Below are positions 46,578-54,634 of a stretch of DNA of 64,000 bases, piece by piece. Origin of the DNA: Azoarcus indigens. GTDB taxonomy: Bacteria > Pseudomonadota > Gammaproteobacteria > Burkholderiales > Rhodocyclaceae. Position numbers and translations under genes: made by a program. The first letter of the stretch is position 1. Every line of letters begins with the position of its first letter. The notes below the pieces were generated by a model, which was not told the DNA's origin, ran no database searches, and saw only the letters and a program-made list of their open reading frames with translations. The stretch lies in NCBI RefSeq assembly GCF_004361735.1, contig NZ_SNVV01000002.1, forward strand, positions 186,001-250,000. Reading direction: 5' to 3'.

Positions 46578-47330
46578 TCAGGGATAACGGATCGCCAGCG
46601 TGCCGGCCTCCAGCCGGCCGCCCAGCTGCAGCAGTGGGCGCAGCCGCGCCAACAGTGGCGGATCGCCGCCCAGCCTCAGGTCCAGCACCGGCTTCTGGCC
46701 GCGTGTCAGCGCGACCCTGCCGGCCAGTTGCAGCGGGTTGGCCGCCGGGCTGGAGAGGGTGAGGGCCAGCGTCTCGCCATCCGCTTGCAGCAGCGCGTGG
46801 TAGTCGCCCAGCGCCTGCCGCGGCAATACATCCACCGAGGCGGACTGCCAGTCCGCCGTCACCTGGCCGCGACAGCGCTGGTCCCAGCCGCAATCCAGCT
46901 TGTCCCCGTGCAGCCGCAGCCGGCCGTTCCAGCCGAGCTGCAGGGCGGCCTGCGGCAGGCTGCGCAGCAGCGGTGCGCTCGGCACATCGATGGCGATGTC
47001 CTGCAGCGCCACGCCGCTGGCGCTCAGCTGCAGCCGAAAGGCCGGCGCGCCGTCCGCCCACAGCTGCCAAGCTAGTCCGCCGCGCAGCAGGCCGGCGGGC
47101 TGGAAAGCCCAGCGCAGCGCCAGCCAGGGCAGTGGCAGGCGGCTGTCGTCGGCGGCGGCGAGCTGGCCGCTGCCTTGCCACAGGCTGCCCTGGGCCTCGC
47201 CCAGCCGTAGCCGGCCATCGCTGACGCGTTCCAGCTGACGGTCCAGCAATGCAGCTGGCGTCCAGGCCAGCAGCAGCGCCAGCGTGAGGACGAGGAAGAG
47301 CGGCAGCGTCCAGGCGGCGCGCGGCTTCAT
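46578..47330 (-). CDS. gspN: Type II secretion system protein N
   Basis: GspN is an accessory inner-membrane/periplasmic component found in some T2SS operons. The 250-residue protein has one N-terminal helix (LPLFLVLTLALLLAW) and a long periplasmic beta-rich region with repeated short strands, for example GRLRLGEAQGSLWQGSGQL, which matches the GspN pattern. The start overlaps the gspM stop by four bases. It is the last gene of the operon; no terminator is obvious in the 37 bases before zapE's convergent end. Confidence 0.82.
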   Translation of the reverse strand: MKPRAAWTLPLFLVLTLALLLAWTPAALLDRQLERVSDGRLRLGEAQGSLWQGSGQLAAADDSRLPLPWLALRWAFQPAGLLRGGLAWQLWADGAPAFRLQLSASGVALQDIAIDVPSAPLLRSLPQAALQLGWNGRLRLHGDKLDCGWDQRCRGQVTADWQSASVDVLPRQALGDYHALLQADGETLALTLSSPAANPLQLAGRVALTRGQKPVLDLRLGGDPPLLARLRPLLQLGGRLEAGTLAIRYP

Positions 47331-47893
47331 CGTCCGCCTTCGTCGCTGGCGGGAGCCAGCAGCACTTCGAAACGCTGATCGTCCTGCAGGCGCAGCTGCC
47401 GCGGGCGCAGGCCGAGGTCGGCCTGCAGTGCGGCCAGCCAGTCCACCTGCGCTGCCAGGCCGCCGCTGCCTGTCACTGTGAGGCCGTCCGGCGTGGCCGA
47501 GGCCTCCGTCTCCAGGCCGCGCGCTCGCGCGGCGGCGCTCACCGCTTCCGCCAGCTGGGGCGGGGGGACGGTGGCCGGCGGTTTGAGGGCGAGCAGGCGT
47601 TCCAGCTCGGCGGCGTCTTCCCGCATCTTCTCCAGCGTGGCTTGGGCGGCCGGCAGGTGGCGTTCCAGGCGGGCCTGCTCGGTCAGCACCCAGTCGAACA
47701 GCGCGGCGATGGCGAGCAGCGGCAGCAGCCAGGCCAGCGCCCCGAGCAGCATCCGCTCGCGTGGCCGCAGGCTGTTGAACCAGCGCTGGAGCAGGGCGGG
47801 CGGCTGGAGGCGGCCGAGCGCCTGGCGGCTGCGCTGGACGAAGCCGTTGGGTGATGCGGCTTTGGTGTGGGGGAGGGTTGCGTTCGGGCTCAT
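47327..47893 (-). CDS. gspM: Type II secretion system protein M
   Basis: GspM is a bitopic inner-membrane protein that pairs with GspL in the assembly platform. The 188 residues have a cytoplasmic N-terminus with RWFNSLRPRERMLLG, a single helix (ALAWLLPLLAIAALFDWVL) near 50-70, and a periplasmic ferredoxin-like domain preceded by a coiled coil. Start and stop overlap gspL and gspN by four bases each. Confidence 0.85.
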   Translation of the reverse strand: MSPNATLPHTKAASPNGFVQRSRQALGRLQPPALLQRWFNSLRPRERMLLGALAWLLPLLAIAALFDWVLTEQARLERHLPAAQATLEKMREDAAELERLLALKPPATVPPPQLAEAVSAAARARGLETEASATPDGLTVTGSGGLAAQVDWLAALQADLGLRPRQLRLQDDQRFEVLLAPASDEGGR

Positions 47894-49116
47894 GGGGTGG
47901 TCGTCGCAAGCTGGGCGGCCATCGGCATGATGGTCAGGTGGTTCTGCTGGGCGCTGGCCTGCAGGCCGTACAGGGCGAGGCGGCCGGGCAGACCGGCGGC
48001 GGCTTCGGCGGGCAATTCCAGCACCAGCTTGCCGGCCGCGTAGTCCAGCGCTTGCGGTGCCGGGCCGCCAGCGAGGAAGTAGCCGTGCAGCAGGCCGAGC
48101 AGATCGTCGCTGGCGAGTTGGCCGCGGCTGGCGCGTTCGCGCTCCAGCACGCGGGCGAGCTGGGCAGCGGGCGACACCGCCGGGGTGCCGGGTAGGGCTT
48201 GCTGGAACAGGGCGAGGCTGCGCGCTTCCAGTTCGTTCAGGGCGTGGCGCTGCAGCAGGATGTGGGCGAGGCCGGCGATGAGGAAGACGCTGAGGGCGAG
48301 GCCGGCCAGCGCCACTGGCAAGCGCAGCGCCTGCCAGTGGCGGGCGTAGCGCTTACGCGGGGCGAAATCGCCGTGCAGCAGTTCGCTGCCGTGTTCGTAG
48401 CTTTCCCACCAGTGCCAGGCGGGGCCGGCCACCAGCGGCAGCGGCAAGGGGCGAGGGCCGTCCGCCAGGCTGAAGCCGGGGGCCAGGCGCAGTTCCAGCG
48501 CTTCCGGCGGCATGGCGGCGTGCAGGGCGAGGGCGGTGGGCAGCAGATGTTCGAGGCAGTCGCGGGCCTCGGCGCCGTTGCGCCACTCGGTGCGCAGGGC
48601 GCGGTCCGGCCCGGTGCGCAGGATGCCGCCGTGGGCGTCGCCGGCCAGAACCCAGCGCGGGGGAGAGGCGGACCCTGAGGCGGGCACCGAGGTGGCCGCG
48701 GTCTGCAGCTGGCTGCGCAGGCTGGCCAGCGGCCGGCTCAGGCTGTCGAACTGGGCGATGAGCTGCTTGAGGCGGCTGCGGGCCAGCACGACTACGCCGG
48801 TGCGGCGCAGCTCGCCTTCGGCGCGGCTGTGAGTCGGGGTGAGGTGCTGGGCGTCGGCGTCGCCTATCAGGTGCTCTTCCAGCGCGTAGGCGAGCAGGCG
48901 TGGCTGCTCGCGGCGTGGGCCGGGCGGCAGGTCCACTTCCAGCCACAGGCACTGGCTGCCGCCCAGCAGGGCGTCGGTACGGTCGGCGGCTGGCCAGTGG
49001 GCGGGGGCGGAGCGGCCTTGTTGCAGCGGGCGGCCGGCCGGGTCCAGCAGTACCCAGTCGGCGGCCGGGTCGCGTGGCCAGTGGTCGTCGAGGAGAACGA
49101 GGAGTCTGTGCGTCAT
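47890..49116 (-). CDS. gspL: Type II secretion system protein L
   Basis: GspL links the cytoplasmic ATPase GspE to the inner-membrane platform. The 408-residue protein has an actin-like cytoplasmic domain (about 1-270, starting RLLVLLDDHWP and including LAYALEEHLIGDADAQHL), a helix near 285-307 (LPVALAGLALSVFLIAGLAH) and a small periplasmic ferredoxin-like domain. ATG and stop overlap their neighbours by four bases, so gspK-L-M-N are translated as one coupled chain. Confidence 0.88.
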   Translation of the reverse strand: MTHRLLVLLDDHWPRDPAADWVLLDPAGRPLQQGRSAPAHWPAADRTDALLGGSQCLWLEVDLPPGPRREQPRLLAYALEEHLIGDADAQHLTPTHSRAEGELRRTGVVVLARSRLKQLIAQFDSLSRPLASLRSQLQTAATSVPASGSASPPRWVLAGDAHGGILRTGPDRALRTEWRNGAEARDCLEHLLPTALALHAAMPPEALELRLAPGFSLADGPRPLPLPLVAGPAWHWWESYEHGSELLHGDFAPRKRYARHWQALRLPVALAGLALSVFLIAGLAHILLQRHALNELEARSLALFQQALPGTPAVSPAAQLARVLERERASRGQLASDDLLGLLHGYFLAGGPAPQALDYAAGKLVLELPAEAAAGLPGRLALYGLQASAQQNHLTIMPMAAQLATTTP

Positions 49117-50054
49117 GGGATGCGGTACCAGAGGATTTCGGGCCAGCGCTCCTGGCGGTCGAGCAGGGCTTGCAGGTGGGCGGCGGCGACGCCGTAGCCG
49201 GCTTGCACGGTGACGAGGAAGTAGCGGCTGCGCACGTCGGCGAGTTGGCTGGCGGGTTGGGTGGCGCCCTCGGGCAGGCGGGTGCCGAAGTCGGCGAGGT
49301 CGCGGAACCAGGCGCGCTCGCGCTCGGCCACCAGCACCCGCGCCCGGTCCAGGCTGAGGCCGCTGACCAGCGCCGACAGCACCTCGGCCGGCGCGGTGTT
49401 CACGTTGATGCGCGAGGGCGCCGGCACCGCGGTGACGTAGGGCGCGAGGCGGCCGGCGAGGCCGGGCGGCAGATTGGGGATGCGTTCCAACTCGGCGACC
49501 GCGAGCAGTGGCGCATGCGGCGCTTCGTCCTGCGCACCGCGGGCGGCGGGGGTGATCCAGGCGCTGATGGCGACGGCGGCGGCCAGCGCGCTGTCCGGCG
49601 CTTCGCCCAGATTCTCCAGCAGACGCTGCAGGCGCAGCCGCGCGGCTTCGCTGGGCTTGCCGCCGGGGGAGAGGTCGTTGAGGTTGAAGTGGCCGGAGAG
49701 GTCGGCGATCTCGCCGCCGACGCTGCCGTCTGCCGGGTCGGCGGACAGCGGCGTGGCCGGAATCTTCACCGCCCAGTTCTCGCCCAGGTGGTCGGTGCTG
49801 CTTTCCTTGTCGTCCTGGGCGAGCACGTTGCGCGCCCAATCCACCGCGGCGCGCGCCAGCTGGCGGGCTTGGGCCTGGTCGCGGCGGCCGGCGAGGCTGT
49901 CGTAGCCGCGGCCGTAGTCGGCGATCACCGTGGCGGCGACCAGGACGGCGAAGCTCATCGCCAGCAGCGCGAGCAGCACTGCGGCGCCGCGCTGGCCGCG
50001 CTGTGGCGGCCGCGATTCAGCGCAGCGCGAACAGGCGGCGGAAGGTGCCGGCAT
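49113..50054 (-). CDS. gspK: Type II secretion minor pseudopilin K
   Basis: GspK caps the pseudopilus tip with GspI and GspJ and binds Ca2+. The 313-residue preprotein has a basic leader (RPPQRGQRG) before the hydrophobic AAVLLALLAMSFAVLVAATV. As usual for GspK, the +5 Glu of pilins is absent. The large alpha domain includes DLSGHFNLNDLSPGG and the C-terminal SRINVNTAPAEVLSALV, both typical. The start is inferred: ATG 50054 lies inside gspJ, overlapping it by 38 bases, and has GGAG eight bases upstream; no other ATG or GTG is available nearer the helix. Confidence 0.88.
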   Translation of the reverse strand: MPAPSAACSRCAESRPPQRGQRGAAVLLALLAMSFAVLVAATVIADYGRGYDSLAGRRDQAQARQLARAAVDWARNVLAQDDKESSTDHLGENWAVKIPATPLSADPADGSVGGEIADLSGHFNLNDLSPGGKPSEAARLRLQRLLENLGEAPDSALAAAVAISAWITPAARGAQDEAPHAPLLAVAELERIPNLPPGLAGRLAPYVTAVPAPSRINVNTAPAEVLSALVSGLSLDRARVLVAERERAWFRDLADFGTRLPEGATQPASQLADVRSRYFLVTVQAGYGVAAAHLQALLDRQERWPEILWYRIP

Positions 50055-50607
50055 CGCCCAGCTCCAGTTCGATTTCGACCGCGGCGGGCAACTCACCGGG
50101 AGGGCTCGAGGCGGCGGGCGGCCAGTCATCGCGGCGGCTGCCGCCGGCGGCGAAATGCCAGCGCACCGCGGTTACGCCCTCCAGCAGCGGATAGGCCTGC
50201 GCGGTGCCAAGGCCGTTGCGGTCCGGCCACACCAGCCACTCCAGCTGCTGGCCGCTGTAGCGCAGGGCGCTGCGGTGGGCGCCGTCCGGCGCCAGGGCGA
50301 GCAGGCGCAGCTCGCTGCCGTGGCCGTCTCCGCTGCGCAGCAGCTGCAGTGCCGGCGGCGCGTCGCTGTTGGCGGGGCGGGCCGGCGCCGCGACTTGCAG
50401 CAGCTCGGTTTCCACCCGCTGCATCGCGGCGGAGATTTCGCGCCAGCGGCCCAGCTCCGCGCCCACCCGGTCGCGGTTGTCGGCCAGCTGGGCGGTGGCG
50501 CGCCAGCTGAGCAGGCCGAGCACCGCGAATACCGCCAGGGCGACGCTGAGTTCGATCAGGGTCAGGCCATGCTGGCGGCGGCTGCGGAGGGAGGAGGCGC
50601 GGAGCAT
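50017..50607 (-). CDS. gspJ: Type II secretion minor pseudopilin J
   Basis: GspJ is a minor pseudopilin in the tip complex. The 196-residue preprotein carries the prepilin peptidase site G/LTLIELSVALAVFAVLG with Glu at +5, then a globular domain with RVETELLQV and the C-terminal VEIELELGDAGTFRRLFALR segment expected for the family. It is seven bases downstream of gspI, and its 3' end contains the gspK start. Confidence 0.92.
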   Translation of the reverse strand: MLRASSLRSRRQHGLTLIELSVALAVFAVLGLLSWRATAQLADNRDRVGAELGRWREISAAMQRVETELLQVAAPARPANSDAPPALQLLRSGDGHGSELRLLALAPDGAHRSALRYSGQQLEWLVWPDRNGLGTAQAYPLLEGVTAVRWHFAAGGSRRDDWPPAASSPPGELPAAVEIELELGDAGTFRRLFALR

Positions 50608-50614
50608 GGCGGGG

Positions 50615-50980
50615 TCAGCGCAGCGGGCGGGAGACGAAGCCGGTGGCGCTGCTCAGCTGCTCGCCGCTGCCGTCGAAAACCCGCACGTCGATCCGCCGGA
50701 ACAGGGCATTGGGCGTGCCGCTGATGGTCTCGCGCCAGACGAAGGCGCTATGGCCTTGGCGGGCGCGGCCCTCGTTGCGACCGGGTGCGGGGAAGGCGCC
50801 GCTGGCGCGGTATTCGGCCAGCCTGTCCTGCGCCACCCAGTCGGCCAGGGCGCGCTCGCGCAGGCCGGCGGCGGCCAGCGCGGTGCTGCCGACGCTGCGC
50901 AGCGCCGCGACCAGGGCGATGGCGAGGATGGCCAGGGCGACCAGGGTTTCCAGCAGGGTGAAGCCGCGGTTGCGCCTCAT
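50615..50980 (-). CDS. gspI: Type II secretion minor pseudopilin I
   Basis: GspI nucleates the pseudopilus tip. The 121-residue preprotein has the short leader MRRNRG, then FTLLETLVALAILAIAL with the conserved Glu at +5, and a compact globular domain (DWVAQDRLAEYRASGAFP). The start overlaps the gspH stop as ATGA. Confidence 0.93.
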   Translation of the reverse strand: MRRNRGFTLLETLVALAILAIALVAALRSVGSTALAAAGLRERALADWVAQDRLAEYRASGAFPAPGRNEGRARQGHSAFVWRETISGTPNALFRRIDVRVFDGSGEQLSSATGFVSRPLR

Positions 50981-51465
50981 CGCTGCTCTCCCGCTGGCGA
51001 GCCGAGCTGGCGCACCCGGCCGGAAGGGTCGCCGGCCAGCACCACCAGCCCCTTGCTGCCGCGCAGGCTGAGTTCGAACTGTGGTGCCCGGCTACCGAAC
51101 ACCAGCCGCCGGCCGGCATTGGCCGGCTGCAGCCGGCCCTCGCTGCGCAGCGCCTGCCATTGCAGCTGGGCCGGCAGGCGCCGGCTGGTGAACAGCGGGG
51201 CTTCTTCCAGCGCGCGCCAGCGGCCGTCGGTGCCCAGCTCGGCGAAGCGGTAGCCGTCGGTGAGCAGATCCAGCGCCAGCGGCCGGCCGCGGATCTCGGC
51301 GCGTTCGGCGGTGGCTTCCAGCACCAGCTGCAGCCGCTTTAGTGCATCGGCCTCGTCGTTCGCGCGTACGCCCTCTATGGCCAATCCCGCGCCACCGGCG
51401 AGGATGCCGACGATGAGCATCACCACAAGCAGTTCGACGAGGGTGAAGCCGCGCTGTGCGTGCAT
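50977..51465 (-). CDS. gspH: Type II secretion minor pseudopilin H
   Basis: GspH is the minor pseudopilin that joins the tip to the GspG shaft. The 162-residue preprotein begins MHAQRG before FTLVELLVVMLIVGILAGG and has a beta-rich globular domain containing the typical RFAELGTDGRW and LPAQLQW stretches. The ATG at 51465 is preferred, because an upstream in-frame ATG would lengthen the leader beyond pilin norms and run into the end of gspG. Confidence 0.92.
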   Translation of the reverse strand: MHAQRGFTLVELLVVMLIVGILAGGAGLAIEGVRANDEADALKRLQLVLEATAERAEIRGRPLALDLLTDGYRFAELGTDGRWRALEEAPLFTSRRLPAQLQWQALRSEGRLQPANAGRRLVFGSRAPQFELSLRGSKGLVVLAGDPSGRVRQLGSPAGEQR

Positions 51466-51481
51466 GAGCGTCAGCCGCCCC

Positions 51482-51937
51482 TCAGCGCTGCCAGGAGCCG
51501 ATATCGGCATCGAAGCCCTCGCCGCCGCTCTTGCCGTCGGCGCCGAAGCTCATCACATCGACCTCGCCGTTGAGGCCGGGGTTGAGGTACTGGTAGGCGC
51601 CGCCCCAGGGATCGGTGGGCAGGCGTTCGAGGTAGGGCTTCCAGTTGTCGGCGGCGGGGCCGCCCTGGGGGCGCTGCACCAGCGCGGCCAGGCCCTGCTC
51701 GGCGGTGGGGTAGCGGCGGTTGTCCAGGCGGTAGAGCTTCAGCGCCTGCATGATCTGGGCGATGTCCTGGCGGGCGGCGACCGCGCGCGCCTCGTCTGGC
51801 CGGCTCATGACCCGCGGCACCACCAGCGCGGCGAGGATGCCGAGGATGACGATGACGACCATGACCTCGATCAGGGTGAAGCCGCGCGGGCGGGCGGTAG
51901 CGGGACGCATGGGGAAGGCAGTGGTTTTCATGTTCAT
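51482..51937 (-). CDS. gspG: Type II secretion major pseudopilin G
   Basis: GspG polymerises into the pseudopilus that pushes substrates through the secretin. The 151-residue preprotein is cleaved at PRG/FTLIEVMVVIVILGILAAL. The mature part shows DIAQIMQALKLYRLDNRRYP and the Ca-binding C-terminal loop with DPWGGAYQYLNPG and GADGKSGGEGFDADI. The first of two close ATG codons overlaps the gspF stop as ATGA; the second, two codons on, is also possible. Maturation needs GspO/PilD, which is not encoded in this window. Confidence 0.96.
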   Translation of the reverse strand: MNMKTTAFPMRPATARPRGFTLIEVMVVIVILGILAALVVPRVMSRPDEARAVAARQDIAQIMQALKLYRLDNRRYPTAEQGLAALVQRPQGGPAADNWKPYLERLPTDPWGGAYQYLNPGLNGEVDVMSFGADGKSGGEGFDADIGSWQR

Positions 51938-53139
51938 TTCATCAGGGTGTTGATTTCGATGATGGGCTGCATGACGGCGAGCACGATGACCAGCACCACG
52001 CCGCCCATCACCAGCAGCAGCACGGGTTCCAGCAGGCTGGCGAGGACCGCGCCGCGGCTCTCCAGCTCCTGCTGCTGCAGGCGGGCGGCGCGGGTGAGCA
52101 TCTCCGGCAGGCGGCCGGTGGTTTCCCCGCTGGCCACCATGTGGATCAGCAGCGGCGGGAAGGCGCGGGTGGCGCCCAGCGCGCGCGCCAGGCCCTGGCC
52201 CTCGCGTACCCGGGCGGCGGCGGCGGCCACCGCGTCCTGCAGCGGCAGGCGGGCGATCACCCGGCCGCCGGCCTCCAGCGCGGCGAGCAAGGGCACGCCG
52301 CTGCCGGCGAGGATGGCCAGGGTGCTGGCGAAGCGGGCCGCATCCAGCGTGCGCAGGTGGCGGCCCAGCACCGGCAGCGAGAGCAGCCGCGCCTCCCAGC
52401 GCCGGCGCAGCGCGGGGCTGCGCAGCGCGAGTTGGGCGGCGAGGCCGGCGAGCGCGAGCAGCACCAGCAGCAGCCAGCCCCAGTCGCGCAGGAAGTCCGA
52501 CACCCAGATCAGCGCCCGGGTGAGCGGCGGCAGCGCCTGCTTGGTTTGGGCGAACACGCCCACCACTTGTGGCACCACGTAGGTCATCAGCCCGATCACC
52601 ACCAGCAGGGCGACGGCGGCGACGATGGCCGGGTAGAGCAGCGCCTGCAGGGTTTTCTGGCGCAGCGCGCCGTGCTGCTCCAGGTAGTCCGCCAGCTGGT
52701 TCATCACCTGGGCGAGCTCGCCCGATTTCTCGCCGGCGGCCACCGAGGCGCGGTAGATGGCGGGGAAGGCCGCCGGGTAGCGGTCCAGCGCCGCGCGCAG
52801 GCTGTAGCCGGCCAGCACCTCGGAGCGCAGGCCGGCCAGCAGCTGGCGCACGCCGTCCTCCTCTGCCTGCTCGATCAGCGCCGCCAGCGCCTGCTCCACC
52901 GTGAGGCCGGCGGCCAGCAGCGTGGCCCACTGGCGGGTCATCAGGGCGAGCGCCGCATCCTTCATCCTGCGGCGCCGGCGCCCCCCGCCGCTCGCCGTGG
53001 CGGCGACGCTGGCCACCTCCAGCGGGAACAGGCCGCGCTCGCGCAGCAGCGCCCGGGCGGCGCGCGCGCTCTCGGCTTCGACGACGCCCTGGCCGGCGGT
53101 GCCGGCGGCGTCCAGGGCGCGGTAGCGGAAGGCGGCCAT
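51934..53139 (-). CDS. gspF: Type II secretion inner-membrane platform protein F
   Basis: GspF is the polytopic core of the T2SS assembly platform. The 401 residues contain two homologous cytoplasmic helical domains, FRYRALDAAGTAGQGVVEAE at the start, and three helices (VALLVVIGLMTYVVPQVVGV, LLLVLLALAGLAAQLAL, and the last near VLLLVMGGVVLVIVLAVMQP). The motif AGEKSGELAQVMNQLADYLE and its repeat ASGETTGRLPEMLTRAARL are the T2SF signatures. Confidence 0.95.
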   Translation of the reverse strand: MAAFRYRALDAAGTAGQGVVEAESARAARALLRERGLFPLEVASVAATASGGGRRRRRMKDAALALMTRQWATLLAAGLTVEQALAALIEQAEEDGVRQLLAGLRSEVLAGYSLRAALDRYPAAFPAIYRASVAAGEKSGELAQVMNQLADYLEQHGALRQKTLQALLYPAIVAAVALLVVIGLMTYVVPQVVGVFAQTKQALPPLTRALIWVSDFLRDWGWLLLVLLALAGLAAQLALRSPALRRRWEARLLSLPVLGRHLRTLDAARFASTLAILAGSGVPLLAALEAGGRVIARLPLQDAVAAAAARVREGQGLARALGATRAFPPLLIHMVASGETTGRLPEMLTRAARLQQQELESRGAVLASLLEPVLLLVMGGVVLVIVLAVMQPIIEINTLMK

Positions 53140-53140
53140 G

Positions 53141-54625
53141 TCAGTCCCGGGTCACGCTCAGCAGCTCTTCCACCGAGGTCAGGCCCTCGGCCAGCAGGCG
53201 CAGGCCATCCTCGCGCAGGCCGCGGCTGCCGGCGGCGCGGGCGGCTTCGCGCAGCGCCGCTTCGCCCAGGTCGTCATGCACCCGGCGGGCGGCGGCGTCG
53301 TCCACCGTCAGCAGCTCGTACAGGCCGCCGCGGCCGCGGTAGCCGGTGTGACGGCAGGCCGGGCAGCCTTCGCCGTGCGCGTCCCGCGCCGGCCGCCACA
53401 GCGTGGCCGGGCAATCGGCGCCCAGCAGGGCGCGTTCGGTTGCGCCGGCGGCATAGGGCTGGCGGCAGTCCGGGCACAGCCGGCGCACCAGGCGCTGGGC
53501 GAGCACGCCGCGCACGGTGGCGGCGAGCAGGAAGGGTTCGATGCCCATGTCCACCAGCCGGGTGATGGCCGAGGCGGCGTCGTTGGTGTGCAGGGTGGCC
53601 AGCACCAGGTGGCCGGTGAGGCTGGCTTGCACCGCGATGCGGGCGGTCTCCAGGTCGCGGATCTCGCCGATCAGGATCACATCCGGGTCCTGGCGCAGGA
53701 TGGCGCGCAGTGCGCGGGCGAAGTCGAGCTCGATGCGGCTGTTGACCTGGATCTGGGCCACGCCCGGCAGGTCGTACTCCACCGGGTCTTCGACGGTGAC
53801 GATGTTCAGGCGCCCGGCGTCCAGGCTCTGCAGCGCGGCGTACAGGGTGGTGCTCTTGCCGGAGCCGGTGGGGCCGGTGACGAGCAGGATGCCGTGGGGC
53901 TGGGCGAGGAGCTGGCCGAAGCGCTGGCGGGTGTCCTGCGCCATGCCCAGCTCGGCGAGGCCGATGAGGCCGCCGCCCTTGTCCAGCAGGCGCAGCACCA
54001 GGCGCTCGCCGTGGGTGGTGGGCAGCGTGGACACGCGCACGTCCACCTGGCGGCCGGCCAGGCGCAGGGTGATGCGGCCGTCCTGCGGCAGGCGCTTCTC
54101 GGCGATGTCGAGGCTGGCCATGATCTTGATGCGCGAGGCCATGGCGGCGTGCAGGCCGCGGTGGGGGCGGGCGATGTCGTGCAGCACGCCGTCGCGGCGC
54201 AGGCGCACCACCGAGTGGCGCTCGTAGGGTTCGATGTGGACGTCCGAGGCGCCCTCGCGCACCGCCTGGGTGAGGAGCGCGTTGATCATGCGGATGATGG
54301 GGGCGTCGTCCTGGGATTCCAGCAGGTCCTCCACCGCCGGCAGCTCGGTCATCAGCTGGTCGAGATCGACCTCCTGGCCGACGTCGGCCACCACCTCGGC
54401 GGCGCTGCCCTGGCCGCCGCTGTAGGCCTCGGCGAGGCGGGCGTCGAAGGTGGCGCGGGCGGCGGTGGTGAGGGTGAGCGGCACGCCCAGGTGGCGGCGC
54501 ACCTCGGCCACCGCGGCGAGGGCGGCATCTTCGCGCAGCAGCAGTTCGGCCTGCTCGGCGCCCAGGGCGGTGACGAGCACGCCGTGGCGGCGGGCGAAGG
54601 CGTAGGGGAGGGCGGGGGCGCTCAT
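53141..54625 (-). CDS. gspE: Type II secretion ATPase E
   Basis: GspE is the cytoplasmic hexameric ATPase that powers pseudopilus extension. The 494-residue protein has an N-terminal GspL-binding domain, Walker [16 protein letters not shown], the Asp box, Walker [16 protein letters not shown], the His box [16 protein letters not shown], and the zinc-binding tetra-Cys element (CPDC and CPAC) near the C-terminus. It lies between gspD and gspF with gaps of nine and one base. Confidence 0.97.
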   Translation of the reverse strand: MSAPALPYAFARRHGVLVTALGAEQAELLLREDAALAAVAEVRRHLGVPLTLTTAARATFDARLAEAYSGGQGSAAEVVADVGQEVDLDQLMTELPAVEDLLESQDDAPIIRMINALLTQAVREGASDVHIEPYERHSVVRLRRDGVLHDIARPHRGLHAAMASRIKIMASLDIAEKRLPQDGRITLRLAGRQVDVRVSTLPTTHGERLVLRLLDKGGGLIGLAELGMAQDTRQRFGQLLAQPHGILLVTGPTGSGKSTTLYAALQSLDAGRLNIVTVEDPVEYDLPGVAQIQVNSRIELDFARALRAILRQDPDVILIGEIRDLETARIAVQASLTGHLVLATLHTNDAASAITRLVDMGIEPFLLAATVRGVLAQRLVRRLCPDCRQPYAAGATERALLGADCPATLWRPARDAHGEGCPACRHTGYRGRGGLYELLTVDDAAARRVHDDLGEAALREAARAAGSRGLREDGLRLLAEGLTSVEELLSVTRD

Positions 54626-54634
54626 CTTGTCCTC